Notes: a model not told the origin generated them from the letters alone. Shown: positions 23,454-33,273, counted from the stretch's first letter. The stretch: 64,000 nt of DNA from an uncultured Collinsella sp. (GCA_958413895.1 CATYVQ010000003.1:67902-131901), one strand, 5' to 3'. A program made the numbers and translations.

Positions 23454-24848
23454 ATGACCCAGGAGACGGTTACGAACGGCACTGAAGCCCTGTTCACTCG
23501 CGAAGGCATGCCTCCCGTTAAGGAAATGATCCCGTGTGCCCTTCAGCACGTACTGGCATCGTTTGCCGGCATCATTACCCCGGCGGTCATCATGGCCGGC
23601 GTCTACGGCTTTAATAGCCAGCAGAGCACCGACATCATCCAGGTCGCGCTCATTCTTTCGGCGATCGATACGGCCCTTCAGGCCTTCGCTCCCTTCCGTC
23701 GCATCGGCGGCGGCCTGCCCATCGTCATGGGCGTTTCGTTCGCGTTCCTGCCGGCCCTGCAGGCCATGGGTGCCTCGGGCTTTAGCTTTGGTGCGCTGCT
23801 GGGCGGCGAGATCGTCGGCGGCGCCGTCGCGGTCCTCTTTGGTCTGGCCTACAGCAAGATCAAGTGGCTGTTCCCGCCCGTCGTGACCGGTACGGTCATC
23901 TTCTCCATTGGCGTCTCTCTCTATCCCACGGCCGTCAAGTATATGGCCGGCGGTATGGGTACGCCGCTGTGGGGCACTCCGCAGGCCTGGTGCGTCGCTC
24001 TTATCACCTTCGCCGTGGTCTTTGCGCTCGCCAACTTTGGCAAGGGCACGCTCAAGCTGGGATCCGTGTTCTTTGGCATGATCGTTGGCATGATCGTCTC
24101 CATCCCCTTTGGCATGATTGACTTCTCCAGCGTCACCACCGCTCAGGTCTTCGCCCTTCCCAAGCTCATGCCCTACGCGCTCGAGTTTGATCCCGAGGTC
24201 TGCATTACCCTCGCCGTCGTGTTCCCCATGGTTGCCATCCAGGTTATCGGTGACGTCTCCGCCGCCTGCCTGGGCTCCATCGACCGTATGCCCACCGAGC
24301 GGGAGCTCTCCGGCGCTATCGTGTCCCAGGGCCTCACCTCTATGGTCGGCGGCCTGCTGGGCGGTCTTCCCACCAGCGCCCTTGGCCAGAACGTGGGCAT
24401 CATCTGCTCCAACAAGGTCGTCAACAAGTGGGTCTTTGTGATCATCGCGGCCGTCTTTGCCGTTGCCGGTCTGTTCCCGCAGCTCTCTGCCGTCCTTTCC
24501 GCTATCCCGCAGCCCGTCATCGGCGGCGCGACCGTCGGCGTCTTTGGCACCATCACCATGAACGGCGTGCGCATGTTCACCCGCGAGGGCCTCACGCAGC
24601 GCACTACCACCATCGTCGGTACCTCCGTCGTCTTTGGCCTGGGTATCTGGATGGCCAGCGGTTGCCTTGCCGGCGAGGGTATGCCCGCCTGGGTGTCCAC
24701 CGTCATCGGCTCCAATGCCGTAACCCCCACCGCCATCATGGCCATTGTCCTTAACCTGATTCTTCCGCAGACGCCGGTCGTGGCTCAGCACATCGATGCC
24801 GCCAAGGACGCTGCCGTGGATCTGGTCTTGCCCGAGAGCAAGAAGTAA
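23454..24848 (+). CDS. NCS2 family nucleobase (xanthine/uric acid/uracil) permease
   Basis: A 464 aa membrane protein with 12-14 predicted hydrophobic segments. Family marks are ALQHVLASFAGIITPAV near residues 27-43 and the substrate-site motif GGLPTSALGQNVGIICSNK near residue 300, where the Q/N pair is typical of XanQ/UacT-type carriers. It imports purine bases with protons. The context, an operon with aminohydrolase, YgfK and xanthine dehydrogenase, points to xanthine or urate as substrate; sequence alone does not separate them. Start ATG 23454. Confidence 0.92.
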   Translation: MTQETVTNGTEALFTREGMPPVKEMIPCALQHVLASFAGIITPAVIMAGVYGFNSQQSTDIIQVALILSAIDTALQAFAPFRRIGGGLPIVMGVSFAFLPALQAMGASGFSFGALLGGEIVGGAVAVLFGLAYSKIKWLFPPVVTGTVIFSIGVSLYPTAVKYMAGGMGTPLWGTPQAWCVALITFAVVFALANFGKGTLKLGSVFFGMIVGMIVSIPFGMIDFSSVTTAQVFALPKLMPYALEFDPEVCITLAVVFPMVAIQVIGDVSAACLGSIDRMPTERELSGAIVSQGLTSMVGGLLGGLPTSALGQNVGIICSNKVVNKWVFVIIAAVFAVAGLFPQLSAVLSAIPQPVIGGATVGVFGTITMNGVRMFTREGLTQRTTTIVGTSVVFGLGIWMASGCLAGEGMPAWVSTVIGSNAVTPTAIMAIVLNLILPQTPVVAQHIDAAKDAAVDLVLPESKK

Positions 24849-24864
24849 CCAATTCGGTGCTATT

Positions 24865-24896
24865 CGTCGGCGGACGCATCGCCTCGTCCGCCGACG
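24865..24896 (+). terminator. Hairpin after the permease gene
   Basis: CGTCGGCGGACG pairs perfectly with CGTCCGCCGACG around an 8-base loop. There is no T tract, so it may limit read-through or protect the permease mRNA end rather than terminate fully. The rest of 24849-25043 has no gene. Confidence 0.55.
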
Positions 24897-25043
24897 CCAT
24901 GCGGCGCCAAGCCGCACTTCAAAGGGTTTGTCCCTTTGGTGAAGCGTTGACGGGAGAGGGCCCGTTTCCGGTGTAGGCCGGCGCTTCGCACTCCGCCATG
25001 TCAGAGGTGTCAAACCCCGCCCCTGATGTTGAAGGGAGCATCC

Positions 25044-26399
25044 ATGCTTCTGGTCGCTAACGGTTCCGTCTTTACTCGCAACGCTCAGACCCCGTTCATT
25101 CCAAACGGTGCGGTCGCCATTGACGGAGATACGATCGTCGAAGTGGGCCCCGAGTGCGAGCTCAAGGCCAAGTACCCGGATGCCGAGTACGTCGACGCCC
25201 AGGGCAACCTCATCATGCCCGGACTCATCAACTGCCACACCCACATCTACTCGGGTCTGGCCCGCGGCCTTGCCATTAAGGGCTGCAACCCCACCAACTT
25301 CCTGGAGAATCTTGAGCAGCAGTGGTGGAAGATCGACGACAACCTGACGCTCGACGGCACCAAGGCCAGCGCCTATGCCACGATTCTTGACTCCATCCGC
25401 GATGGCGTCACCACGATCTTCGATCACCATGCGAGCTTCCGCGAGATCCCGGGAAGCCTCTTCACCATTAAGGACGCAGCTCAGGAGCTGGGCATGCGTT
25501 CGTGCCTGTGCTACGAGGTCTCCGATCGCCGCGGCCAGGAAAAATGCGACCAGGCCATTGCCGAGAACGCCGAGTTTGCCCAGTGGGCCGCCAAAGAGCG
25601 TCGCGATAACGACAACCACATGATCGCCGCCATGTTTGGCGGTCACGCCACCTTTACGCTGTCGGACGAGACCATGGACAAGATGGCCGAGGCCAACAAC
25701 GGCCTGACCGGCTTCCACATCCATGTGTGCGAGGGCATGAATGACGTGTGGGATTCTCGCCTCAACCGCGGTGGCATCAGCCCCGTCGAGCGCCTGCTAC
25801 AGCACAACCTGCTGGGTCCCGACACCATGCTCGGCCACTGCATCCACGTGACGCCTGCCGAGATGGATATCGTCAAGGAGTCCGGCACTTGGCTGGTCAA
25901 CAACCCCGAATCCAATATGGGCAACGCCGTGGGCTGCGCCCCCGTGCTCGAGTTCTTCCGCCGCGGCATCCCCGTGTGCATGGGCACCGACGCCTACACC
26001 CACGATATGCTCGAGAGCCTTAAGGTCTTCCTGATCATTCAGCGTCACAACGCCGCCATGCCCAACGTGGGCTGGTGCGAGGCCATGACCATGCTGTTCG
26101 AGAACAACGCCAAGATGGCGAGCAAGTACTTCGATCGCAAGCTCGGTGTGCTCGAGGCCGGCGCTGCCGCCGACGTCATCGTCATGGACTACAAGCCCTT
26201 TACGCCGCTGAGCGAGGAGAACATCGACGGCCACATGCTCTTTGGCATGATGGGCAAAAACTGCCGCACCACCATCATCAACGGCCGCGTCCTGTACAAG
26301 GATCGCGAGTTTGTCGGTATTGATGAGGACAAGATCAACGCGTGGACCATGACTGAGTCCAAGAAGCTCTGGAGCACGCTCAACGATCGCGTGTATTAA
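25044..26399 (+). CDS. ssnA: SsnA-type aminohydrolase (amidohydrolase superfamily)
   Basis: A 451 aa metal-dependent hydrolase of the chlorohydrolase/guanine deaminase branch. The metal ligands His65 and His67 are in MPGLINCHTHIYSG; further ligands are in GFHIHVCEG, LGHCIHV and the Asp in CMGTDAYTHD. SsnA is one of the genes published work in gut bacteria ties to anaerobic purine breakdown, probably hydrolysing a ring intermediate. ATG 25044 is chosen over 25026 because GAAGGGA lies 6 bp before it. It sits between the permease and ygfK. Confidence 0.88.
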   Translation: MLLVANGSVFTRNAQTPFIPNGAVAIDGDTIVEVGPECELKAKYPDAEYVDAQGNLIMPGLINCHTHIYSGLARGLAIKGCNPTNFLENLEQQWWKIDDNLTLDGTKASAYATILDSIRDGVTTIFDHHASFREIPGSLFTIKDAAQELGMRSCLCYEVSDRRGQEKCDQAIAENAEFAQWAAKERRDNDNHMIAAMFGGHATFTLSDETMDKMAEANNGLTGFHIHVCEGMNDVWDSRLNRGGISPVERLLQHNLLGPDTMLGHCIHVTPAEMDIVKESGTWLVNNPESNMGNAVGCAPVLEFFRRGIPVCMGTDAYTHDMLESLKVFLIIQRHNAAMPNVGWCEAMTMLFENNAKMASKYFDRKLGVLEAGAAADVIVMDYKPFTPLSEENIDGHMLFGMMGKNCRTTIINGRVLYKDREFVGIDEDKINAWTMTESKKLWSTLNDRVY

Positions 26400-26414
26400 T
26401 CCAATTGGAGATTC

Positions 26415-26450
26415 GCGCGCGTCGGATGTTTCGCCGCATCCGGCGCGTGC
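26415..26450 (+). other. Intra-operon hairpin between ssnA and ygfK
   Basis: A fully paired 14 bp stem (26415-26428 with 26437-26450, including G-U pairs) has an 8-base loop and no T tract. It is probably an RNA-processing or stability element. Confidence 0.5.
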
Positions 26451-26548
26451 ATAGGCGGCCTCCGCGGGGTCGCCGGCGCTGTGCTAGCGCTACACCGTAT
26501 TTGCGCCCGTCGCGCGGTCTCGCCGGGCGTTACAGAGAGGAGCTCACT

Positions 26549-29548
26549 ATGAGCGACATCATGAGGCCGATCCCGTTTTCGCAGCTGATGAACTGGATCA
26601 TCGAGGAGCACAAGACTCAGGGCGCCGTCTTTGGCGTGCGCAAGATGGTCACGACCAACCAGGAGGGCGCGCTTCCCATTTTTGACGAGCGCATCGAGAC
26701 TCCGTTTGGCCCGGCCGCCGGCCCCAACACGCAGCTTGCCCAGAACATCGTGGCATCCTACGTGGCCGGTTCACGCTTCTTTGAGCTCAAGACCGTTCAG
26801 GTGATGGACGGCGAGGAGCTCTCCAAGTGTGTGAACAAGCCCTGCATCGTGGCGCAGGACGAGTGCTACAACTGCGAGTGGTCGACCGAGCTCGAGGTTC
26901 CGCAGGCCTTTGCCGAGTACGTGAAGGCATGGTTTGCCTGCCACCTGATTGCCCGCGAGTATGGTCTGGGCAGCCCGGACGGCTTTGTCTTTAACATGTC
27001 CGTGGGCTATGACCTGGAGGGTATCAAGAGTCCCAAGGTCGATGCCTACATCGAGGGCATGAAGGACGCCAGCGGCTCCGACGTCTGGAACGAGTGCCGC
27101 GCATGGGCGCTCGCCAACCTGGACAAGTTTGAGCATGTCGACGCCGCATTTGTCGAATCCATCCCGGCACGCGTCTCCAACTCCATCACCGAGTCTACCC
27201 TGCACGGCTGCCCGCCCGCCGAGATCGAGCGCATCGCGACCTATCTGATCACCGAGAAGGGCCTCAACACCTACATCAAGTGCAACCCTACGCTGCTGGG
27301 CTATGAGTTTGCCCGCCAGCGCCTCAACGAGCTGGGCTTTGACTACATCGTCTTCGATGACACGCACTTCCGCGAGGACTTGCAGTGGGCCGATGCCGTG
27401 ACTATGTTCGAGCGCCTGATTGCCCTGTGCGCCGAGCGCGGCCTGGAGTTTGGCGTCAAGCTGACCAACACGTTCCCCGTCGACGTGACGAGAAACGAGC
27501 TGCCCTCCACCGAGATGTACATGTCCGGCCGTTCGCTGTTCTCGCTGACCATCGAGGCTGCCCGCCGCATTACCGAGCAGTTTGATGGCAAGCTGCGCAT
27601 CAGCTACTCCGGCGGCGCCACGGTCTACAACATCCGCGCCCTGTACGATGCCGGCATTTGGCCCGTTACCCTGGCGACCGACGTGCTCAAGCCCGGTGGC
27701 TACGAGCGCTTTAGCCAGATGGCTGGTGAGTTTACCGATCTGGACGGCAAGCCGTTCGCGGGTGTCTCTCTCGACGCCGTGACCGCGATTCAGACCGATT
27801 CGCTCACCAACCCGCTATACAAGAAGCCGCTGCGCCCGCTGCCCGACCGCAAGGTCGCCGGCAAGAGCCCGCTTTCCGACTGCTTTACCACGCCGTGCCG
27901 CACGAGCTGCCCCATCCAGCAGGATATTCCCGCCTACTTGGCGGCTGTTGACGAGGGCCGCTACGAGGACGCACTCAACATCATCATCGAGCGCAACGCC
28001 CTGCCGTTCATTACCGGCACTATCTGCCCGCATCCCTGCGGCCGTGCCTGCGAGCGTGCGTTCTACGAGCCCGAGGGCGCCCAGATCCGCGCCAGCAAGC
28101 TCAAGGCCGCCCGCGAGGCCATGACCGCCGTGCTGCCCAAGCTGCGCGCCCAGGCCATCGCCAACGACGGCGAGCGCAACGTTGCCGTTATCGGCGGCGG
28201 CCCGGCCGGCCTGGCGACGGCGTTCTTCCTGACGCGCGCTGGCGTGCCCGTCACCATCTTCGAGGCCCACGATTCGCTCGGCGGCGTGGTCCGTCACGTC
28301 ATCCCCGAGTTCCGCATTGCGAGCGATGACATCTCCCACGATGCCGAGCTCTGCCTGGCCTTTGGTGCCAAGGTGCAGCTCAATGCCCGCGTGGAGTCCA
28401 TTGACGAGCTCAAGGCCCAGGGCTTTACCGACGTGGTCGTGGCCACCGGCGCCTGGATGCCCGGCTCTGCGGGCCTGGGCGAGGATGCCGAGCTCGACGT
28501 GCTGGAGTTCCTCGAGGCCGCCAAGAGGGGCGAGAAGCTCGAGCTGGGCGAGGACGTCGTGGTCATTGGCGCCGGCAACACCGCCATGGATGCGGCCCGC
28601 GTGGCCAAGCGCCTGGCTGGCGTGAAGAACGTGCGCCTGGTGTATCGCCGCACCAAGAAGCAGATGCCCGCCGACGAGGAAGAGCTTGATCTTGCTCTTG
28701 CCGATGGTGTTGAGTTCTGCGAGCTGCTGGCCCCCAAGGCGCTTAACGGCGCCGTGCTGACCTGCGACGTCATGGAGCTTGGCGAGCCGGATGCAAGCGG
28801 CCGTCGCAGCCCCGTCGCCACGGGCGAGACCGTCGAGCTTTCCGCCACCACGGTGATCTGCGCCGTGGGCGAGGGCATCGATGCCAGCCTGTACGATGCC
28901 GCGGGTGTCGAGCACGACCGTCGCGGCCGCCTTGCCGCCACCTCCACTGGCGTCGAGGGCGTTTGGGCTGCGGGCGACTGCCGCCGCGGTCCTGCCACCG
29001 TGGTCGAGGCTATTGCCGATGCCGCCGAGGTCGCCCGCGCCATCGCCGGCGTGGACTTTAACAAGTACGCCGACTGCAACGAGCAGGCCGGCCGCGAGGA
29101 CACTTGCTACGAGCGCAAGGGGTCGCTGTGCCGCGACAAGCGCAACTGCACCAAGACTCGCTGCCTGGGCTGCGGCTCGGTGTGCGAGGTCTGCTGCGAT
29201 GTGTGCCCCAACCGTGCCAACGTGGCAATTAAGGTGCCGGGCCTGGCCAAGCACCAGGTCGTCCACGTCGATGGCATGTGCAACGAGTGCGGCAACTGCG
29301 CCGTGTTCTGTCCCTACCAGGAGGGCCGTCCCTACAAGGACAAGCTCACCCTGTTCTGGAGCGAGCAGGACATGGAGAACTCCGAGAACGAGGGCTTCCT
29401 GGCTGTGGACGAGGACCACTTTAAGGTCCGCGTCGCCGGCACGGTCCGCACCGTCTCGGTCGATGCCGTCAACACCGGCCTTCCCGAGGCCGTCCGCCTG
29501 ACCATCAGGGCTGTGCGCGACAACTATCCGTATCTCCTTAAGAAATAG
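26549..29548 (+). CDS. ygfK: YgfK-type Fe-S/FAD oxidoreductase (putative selenate reductase family)
   Basis: A 999 aa multidomain redox protein. The N-terminal 430 residues are dihydropyrimidine/dihydroorotate dehydrogenase-like. A GltD-like module follows, with Cys motifs near 449-497 (CRTSCPIQQDIPAY, CPHPCGRACE), an FAD motif VAVIGGGPAGLATAFF near 545 and an NAD(P) motif VVIGAGNTAMDAARVA near 669. The C-terminus has ferredoxin-like clusters near 871 (CLGCGSVCEVCCDVCP) and 910 (CNECGNCAVFCP). ATG 26549 has GAGAGG 8 bp upstream; the longer frame is a shadow. It likely supplies flavin electron transfer to the FAD-less dehydrogenase two genes on. Confidence 0.9.
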   Translation: MSDIMRPIPFSQLMNWIIEEHKTQGAVFGVRKMVTTNQEGALPIFDERIETPFGPAAGPNTQLAQNIVASYVAGSRFFELKTVQVMDGEELSKCVNKPCIVAQDECYNCEWSTELEVPQAFAEYVKAWFACHLIAREYGLGSPDGFVFNMSVGYDLEGIKSPKVDAYIEGMKDASGSDVWNECRAWALANLDKFEHVDAAFVESIPARVSNSITESTLHGCPPAEIERIATYLITEKGLNTYIKCNPTLLGYEFARQRLNELGFDYIVFDDTHFREDLQWADAVTMFERLIALCAERGLEFGVKLTNTFPVDVTRNELPSTEMYMSGRSLFSLTIEAARRITEQFDGKLRISYSGGATVYNIRALYDAGIWPVTLATDVLKPGGYERFSQMAGEFTDLDGKPFAGVSLDAVTAIQTDSLTNPLYKKPLRPLPDRKVAGKSPLSDCFTTPCRTSCPIQQDIPAYLAAVDEGRYEDALNIIIERNALPFITGTICPHPCGRACERAFYEPEGAQIRASKLKAAREAMTAVLPKLRAQAIANDGERNVAVIGGGPAGLATAFFLTRAGVPVTIFEAHDSLGGVVRHVIPEFRIASDDISHDAELCLAFGAKVQLNARVESIDELKAQGFTDVVVATGAWMPGSAGLGEDAELDVLEFLEAAKRGEKLELGEDVVVIGAGNTAMDAARVAKRLAGVKNVRLVYRRTKKQMPADEEELDLALADGVEFCELLAPKALNGAVLTCDVMELGEPDASGRRSPVATGETVELSATTVICAVGEGIDASLYDAAGVEHDRRGRLAATSTGVEGVWAAGDCRRGPATVVEAIADAAEVARAIAGVDFNKYADCNEQAGREDTCYERKGSLCRDKRNCTKTRCLGCGSVCEVCCDVCPNRANVAIKVPGLAKHQVVHVDGMCNECGNCAVFCPYQEGRPYKDKLTLFWSEQDMENSENEGFLAVDEDHFKVRVAGTVRTVSVDAVNTGLPEAVRLTIRAVRDNYPYLLKK

Positions 29549-29559
29549 GCGAGTCTCTT

Positions 29560-30039
29560 ATGGCCAAATCCATTCAACATAACGTGGCCTACGTTGCCTG
29601 CGGAAGCGGTTGCGCCTCCGCAGGCGGCGACGCCCGCTGCAGCGAAGGCTGCATTGGCTGTGGCGCCTGCGTCACGGCCTGCCCCCACGGTGCCATTGCG
29701 CTGGTCGATGGCATCGCCCGCGTGGATCGCTCAAAGTGCACGGGCTGTGGCCTGTGCGGCATGGCGTGCCCGCAGCGCGTGATTGCCTTCGTCCCCGGCT
29801 ACCAGAACATTCTGGTGCGCTGCAACAACACCGATAAGGGTGCCATTGCGCGCAAGATTTGCGACACGAGCTGCATCGGTTGCGGTATGTGCGCCAAAAA
29901 GTGCCCTGCCGGCGCTATCCGCATCGAGGACAACTGCGCCCATATCGACGGCGTGGACTGCCTGTCGTGCGGCATGTGCGCCGTCGTCTGCCCGCATGGC
30001 GCCATCCACGACCGCACCGGCATCGCCGCCGGCGTGTAG
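29560..30039 (+). CDS. Polyferredoxin with four [4Fe-4S] motifs
   Basis: A 159 aa electron carrier. Four full CxxCxxCxxxCP motifs are visible: CIGCGACVTACP, CTGCGLCGMACP, CIGCGMCAKKCP and CLSCGMCAVVCP, plus extra N-terminal cysteines (ACGSGCASAGGDARC). It resembles the ferredoxin domain of RnfB but has no membrane anchor. It lies 11 bp after ygfK and 12 bp before the xanthine dehydrogenase gene, so it very probably links their electron flow. Start ATG 29560. Confidence 0.88.
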   Translation: MAKSIQHNVAYVACGSGCASAGGDARCSEGCIGCGACVTACPHGAIALVDGIARVDRSKCTGCGLCGMACPQRVIAFVPGYQNILVRCNNTDKGAIARKICDTSCIGCGMCAKKCPAGAIRIEDNCAHIDGVDCLSCGMCAVVCPHGAIHDRTGIAAGV

Positions 30040-30051
30040 AAGGGAATCACC

Positions 30052-32829
30052 ATGGCACAGGAATTCACTTTTACCGTTAACGGTGTCGAGCACACGACGA
30101 CGGAGAATAAACCACTGCTGCGCTATCTGCGCGACGACCTGCACATTCACTCCGCCAAGGACGGCTGCTCCGAGGGCGCCTGCGGCACCTGCACCATCCA
30201 TGTGGACGGTGCGGCCGTCAAGGCGTGCGTGCTGACCACCGCTCTTGCCGCCGGCCGCAACATCGTGACCGTCGAGGGCCTGCCCGAGGACGTGCGCGAG
30301 GCCTTTGTGTACGCCTTTGGCGCCGTGGGCGCCGTGCAGTGCGGTTTTTGCATTCCCGGCATGGTCATGGCGGGTGCGGCGCTCATCGCCGAGGACCCCG
30401 AGCCCACCGAGGAGCAGATCAAGTACGCCATTCGCGGTAACGTCTGTCGCTGCACCGGCTACAAAAAGATTATCGAGGGCATCTCGCTGGCCGCTGCGGT
30501 GCTCCGCGGCGAAAAGCAGATCGACGAGGACCTGGAGCGCGGCGATGACTACGGCGTGGGCAAGCGCGCCTTTCGTATTGACGTGCGCAAGAAGGTGCTC
30601 GGCGAGGGCAAGTATCCCGACGACATCGACGAGCTCGATCAGCCGGGCCTGACCTATGCCAGCGCCGTGCGCTCCAAGTATCCGCGCGCCCGCGTGCTCT
30701 CCATCGACACCTCCAAGGCCGAGGCCCTGCCCGGTGTGGTGGGCATCCTGCGCGCCGAGGACGTGCCGGTCAACCAGGTCGGCCACCTTATCCAGGACTG
30801 GGACGTCATGATCGCTCAGGGCGATATCACCCGCTGCGTGGGCGATGCCATCGTGCTGGTGGTCGCCGAGGACGAGGCGACGCTCGAGAAGGCCAAGAAG
30901 CTCGTAAAGATTGACTACGAGCCGCTGGAGCCCGTGCGCAACATTGTCGAGGCCAGGGCCGCCGACGCTCCGCGCCTGCATGACAGCTTCTTTGCCTTTG
31001 GCAACACGGTGGAGCTCAAGGACAACGTGTGCCAGAGCCGCCACGTGACGCGCGGCGACGCCGCCAAGGCGCTGGCCGAAAGCGCGTTCACCGTGACGCA
31101 GCGCTTTACCACGCCCTTTACCGAGCATGCCTTCTTGGAGCCCGAGTGTGCCGTTGCCTTCCCGTACAAGAACGGCGTCAAGGTGCAGTCGACCGACCAG
31201 GGCGCCTACGACACGCGCAAAGAGTGTGCCCACATGTTTGGCTGGGACAACGAACCCGAGCGCGTGGTCGTCGAGACCATGCTCGTGGGCGGCGGCTTTG
31301 GCGGCAAGGAGGACGTGTCCATCCAGCACCTGGCCGCGCTTGCCGCATATAAGCTCCAGCGTCCTGTGAAGTGCAAGCTCACTCGTGCCGAGTCGCTCGC
31401 GTTCCATCCCAAGCGCCACGCCATGGACGGTACCTTTACACTGGGTTGCGACGCCGAGGGCAACTTTACCGGCCTGGATTGCGAGATCAACTTTGACACC
31501 GGCGCCTACGCGTCGCTGTGTGGCCCGGTGCTCGAGCGCGCCTGCACACATGCCGTCGGCCCCTACAAGTACCAGAACACCGATATTCGCGGCTTTGGCT
31601 ACTACACCAACAACCCGCCCGCCGGCGCGTACCGCGGCTTTGGCGTTTGCCAGTCCGAGTTTGCGCTCGAGAGCCTGATCGACCTGCTGGCAGAGAAGGT
31701 CGGCCTGGATCCGTGGGAGATTCGTTACCGAAACGCCATCGAGCCGGGCGAGGTTTTGCCCAACGGCCAGATTGCCGACTGCTCCACGGCGCTTAAGGAG
31801 ACGCTGCTCGAGGTCAAGGATGCCTACTATGCGCATCCCGGACATGCCGGTATCGCCTGCGCCATGAAGAACGCCGGTGTGGGTGTGGGCCTGCCCGATG
31901 CCGGCCGCTGCAAGATTCGCATCGAGGACGGCGTGGCTGTGGTCTATGCCGCCACGTCCGACATCGGCCAGGGCTGCAACACCGTCTTTTTGCAGGACGT
32001 TGCCGAGGCATGCGGCCTGCCGCTTCGCTGCATTGCCAACGGCGAGTGCTCCACCGAGAACGCTCCCGACTCCGGCACCACGTCTGGTTCGCGTCAGACG
32101 GTCGTGACCGGCGAGGCCGTGCGCGGTGCCGCCTTCCTGCTGCGCGATGCCATGCTTGACATCGAGGCCGGCAAGTCTGCGCCCGCCGCTCCCGTGAATG
32201 CACATGGCGACGGCGTCAAGATCGAGTACGACGACGGTCGCGCCTATCAGCTGCACACGCAGGAGCTCGTCGCTGGTCAGGGTATGCATCCTCAGGATCC
32301 CGCGGCCGCCATCAAGGCGCTCGAGGGATGCGAGTTTGGCTACGTGTACCTGGAGCCGACCGACAAGCTGGGCGCCGACGTTCCCAACCCCAAGAGCCAC
32401 ATCTGCTACGGCTTTGCCACGCATGTGGTCATTTTGGATGATGACGGTCGCGTGAGCGAGGTCTATGCCGCGCACGATTCCGGCAAGGTGGTCAACCCCA
32501 TCTCCATCCAGGGTCAGATCGAAGGCGGTGTGCTCATGGGTATGGGCTATGCGCTTACCGAGGACTGGCCGCTCAAGGACTGCGTACCCCAGGCAAGGTA
32601 CGGTACGCTCGGGCTGTTCCGTGCGCCCGAAATACCGGATATCCACGCCATCTACGTGGAGAAGGACGAGCTGCTGCCCGTGGCATACGGCGGCAAGGGC
32701 ATCGGCGAGATCGCAACGATCCCCACGGCGCCCGCCGTACAGAACGCCTATCGCGCATTTGACGGCAAGCTGCGTCCGGATCTGCCCATGGTGGATACGC
32801 CCTACAGCCGCGCTCGTCACCGCGGGTAG
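30052..32829 (+). CDS. Selenium-dependent xanthine dehydrogenase, 2Fe-2S plus molybdenum domains
   Basis: A 925 aa molybdenum hydroxylase. The N-terminal 2Fe-2S domain has Cys39, Cys44, Cys47 and Cys59 (GCSEGACGTCTIHVDG); the second 2Fe-2S cluster has QCGFCIPGMVMAG and RGNVCRCTGY. The molybdopterin domain from about 190 has GGGFGGKED, AYRGFGVCQSEFALE and the catalytic Glu in GKGIGEIAT. No FAD domain is present between the halves. The family (selenium-dependent XDH) carries a labile Se ligand rather than selenocysteine, and no in-frame TGA is seen. yqeB, yqeC and xdhC downstream would mature the cofactor. Confidence 0.92.
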   Translation: MAQEFTFTVNGVEHTTTENKPLLRYLRDDLHIHSAKDGCSEGACGTCTIHVDGAAVKACVLTTALAAGRNIVTVEGLPEDVREAFVYAFGAVGAVQCGFCIPGMVMAGAALIAEDPEPTEEQIKYAIRGNVCRCTGYKKIIEGISLAAAVLRGEKQIDEDLERGDDYGVGKRAFRIDVRKKVLGEGKYPDDIDELDQPGLTYASAVRSKYPRARVLSIDTSKAEALPGVVGILRAEDVPVNQVGHLIQDWDVMIAQGDITRCVGDAIVLVVAEDEATLEKAKKLVKIDYEPLEPVRNIVEARAADAPRLHDSFFAFGNTVELKDNVCQSRHVTRGDAAKALAESAFTVTQRFTTPFTEHAFLEPECAVAFPYKNGVKVQSTDQGAYDTRKECAHMFGWDNEPERVVVETMLVGGGFGGKEDVSIQHLAALAAYKLQRPVKCKLTRAESLAFHPKRHAMDGTFTLGCDAEGNFTGLDCEINFDTGAYASLCGPVLERACTHAVGPYKYQNTDIRGFGYYTNNPPAGAYRGFGVCQSEFALESLIDLLAEKVGLDPWEIRYRNAIEPGEVLPNGQIADCSTALKETLLEVKDAYYAHPGHAGIACAMKNAGVGVGLPDAGRCKIRIEDGVAVVYAATSDIGQGCNTVFLQDVAEACGLPLRCIANGECSTENAPDSGTTSGSRQTVVTGEAVRGAAFLLRDAMLDIEAGKSAPAAPVNAHGDGVKIEYDDGRAYQLHTQELVAGQGMHPQDPAAAIKALEGCEFGYVYLEPTDKLGADVPNPKSHICYGFATHVVILDDDGRVSEVYAAHDSGKVVNPISIQGQIEGGVLMGMGYALTEDWPLKDCVPQARYGTLGLFRAPEIPDIHAIYVEKDELLPVAYGGKGIGEIATIPTAPAVQNAYRAFDGKLRPDLPMVDTPYSRARHRG

Positions 32830-32897
32830 GGTAGAGCGCGGACGGCATTGCTGACGGGCAGTTCGCGCTCAGCATCAACTACATACGCTGCGCCTTT

Positions 32898-32930
32898 GGC
32901 CCCGGCTCCATCGCGAGTCGGGGCCTTTTG
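32898..32930 (+). terminator. Terminator after the xanthine dehydrogenase operon
   Basis: GGCCCCG pairs with CGGGGCC around a 14-base loop and is followed by TTTTG. It lies 69 bp after the stop and closes the permease-to-xdh transcription unit. Confidence 0.75.
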
Positions 32931-32988
32931 TTTGGAGCGGAAACTGCGTCCCGGAATTGCCAGGGACTGCGGACGATTTTCTGGACCG

Positions 32989-33273
32989 CTAAATCGCGGC
33001 CATCCCCAGCGACGACCGGTAGTCGTCCGACGTCGCGCCACCGAGCGCGTCGCTTGCCCACTCGGAGTTGAAGCGCCCTATCCACGCGCCGAGGGCCTCG
33101 ATGAACTCCCCGGGCGACCAGCCGGACCAGTCCCTCCCGTGGAAGAACTCCTTCTTGAGCAGGCCGAAGAAGCCCTCCATCGCGGCGTTGTCGGGGCTGC
33201 AGCCCTTGACCGACATGCTCCTGGCGAGGCCGTGCCCCTTGCAGATCGAGATCCAGCCGGGCCAGCGGTACGG
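32989..33273 (-). pseudogene. IS3-family transposase OrfB remnant (C-terminal fragment)
   Basis: The minus-strand frame reads YRWPGWISICKGHGL, then ARSMSVKGCSPDNAAMEG and FFGLLKKEFF, which is the C-terminal DDE domain of IS3/IS150-type transposases, and ends normally at TAG. Only about the last 95 residues remain. The catalytic N-terminal two Asp residues and OrfA are absent, and homology stops abruptly at about 33271 where a short direct repeat begins. Bases just past the stop (about 32945-32988) may hold the old right end. Confidence 0.85.

Noticed and set aside
23169..25724. 851 aa minus-strand open frame across the permease and ssnA
   Set aside because: Antisense shadow; composition is Asp/Gly/His repeats typical of reversed high-GC coding sequence.
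29731..32820. 1029 aa minus-strand open frame across ferredoxin and xanthine dehydrogenase
   Set aside because: Antisense shadow of two genes with clear cofactor motifs; no ribosome-binding site or recognisable domain.
30052..32829. Selenocysteine codon in the selenium-dependent dehydrogenase
   Set aside because: The frame has no internal TGA. In this family selenium is a labile cofactor ligand, not selenocysteine.
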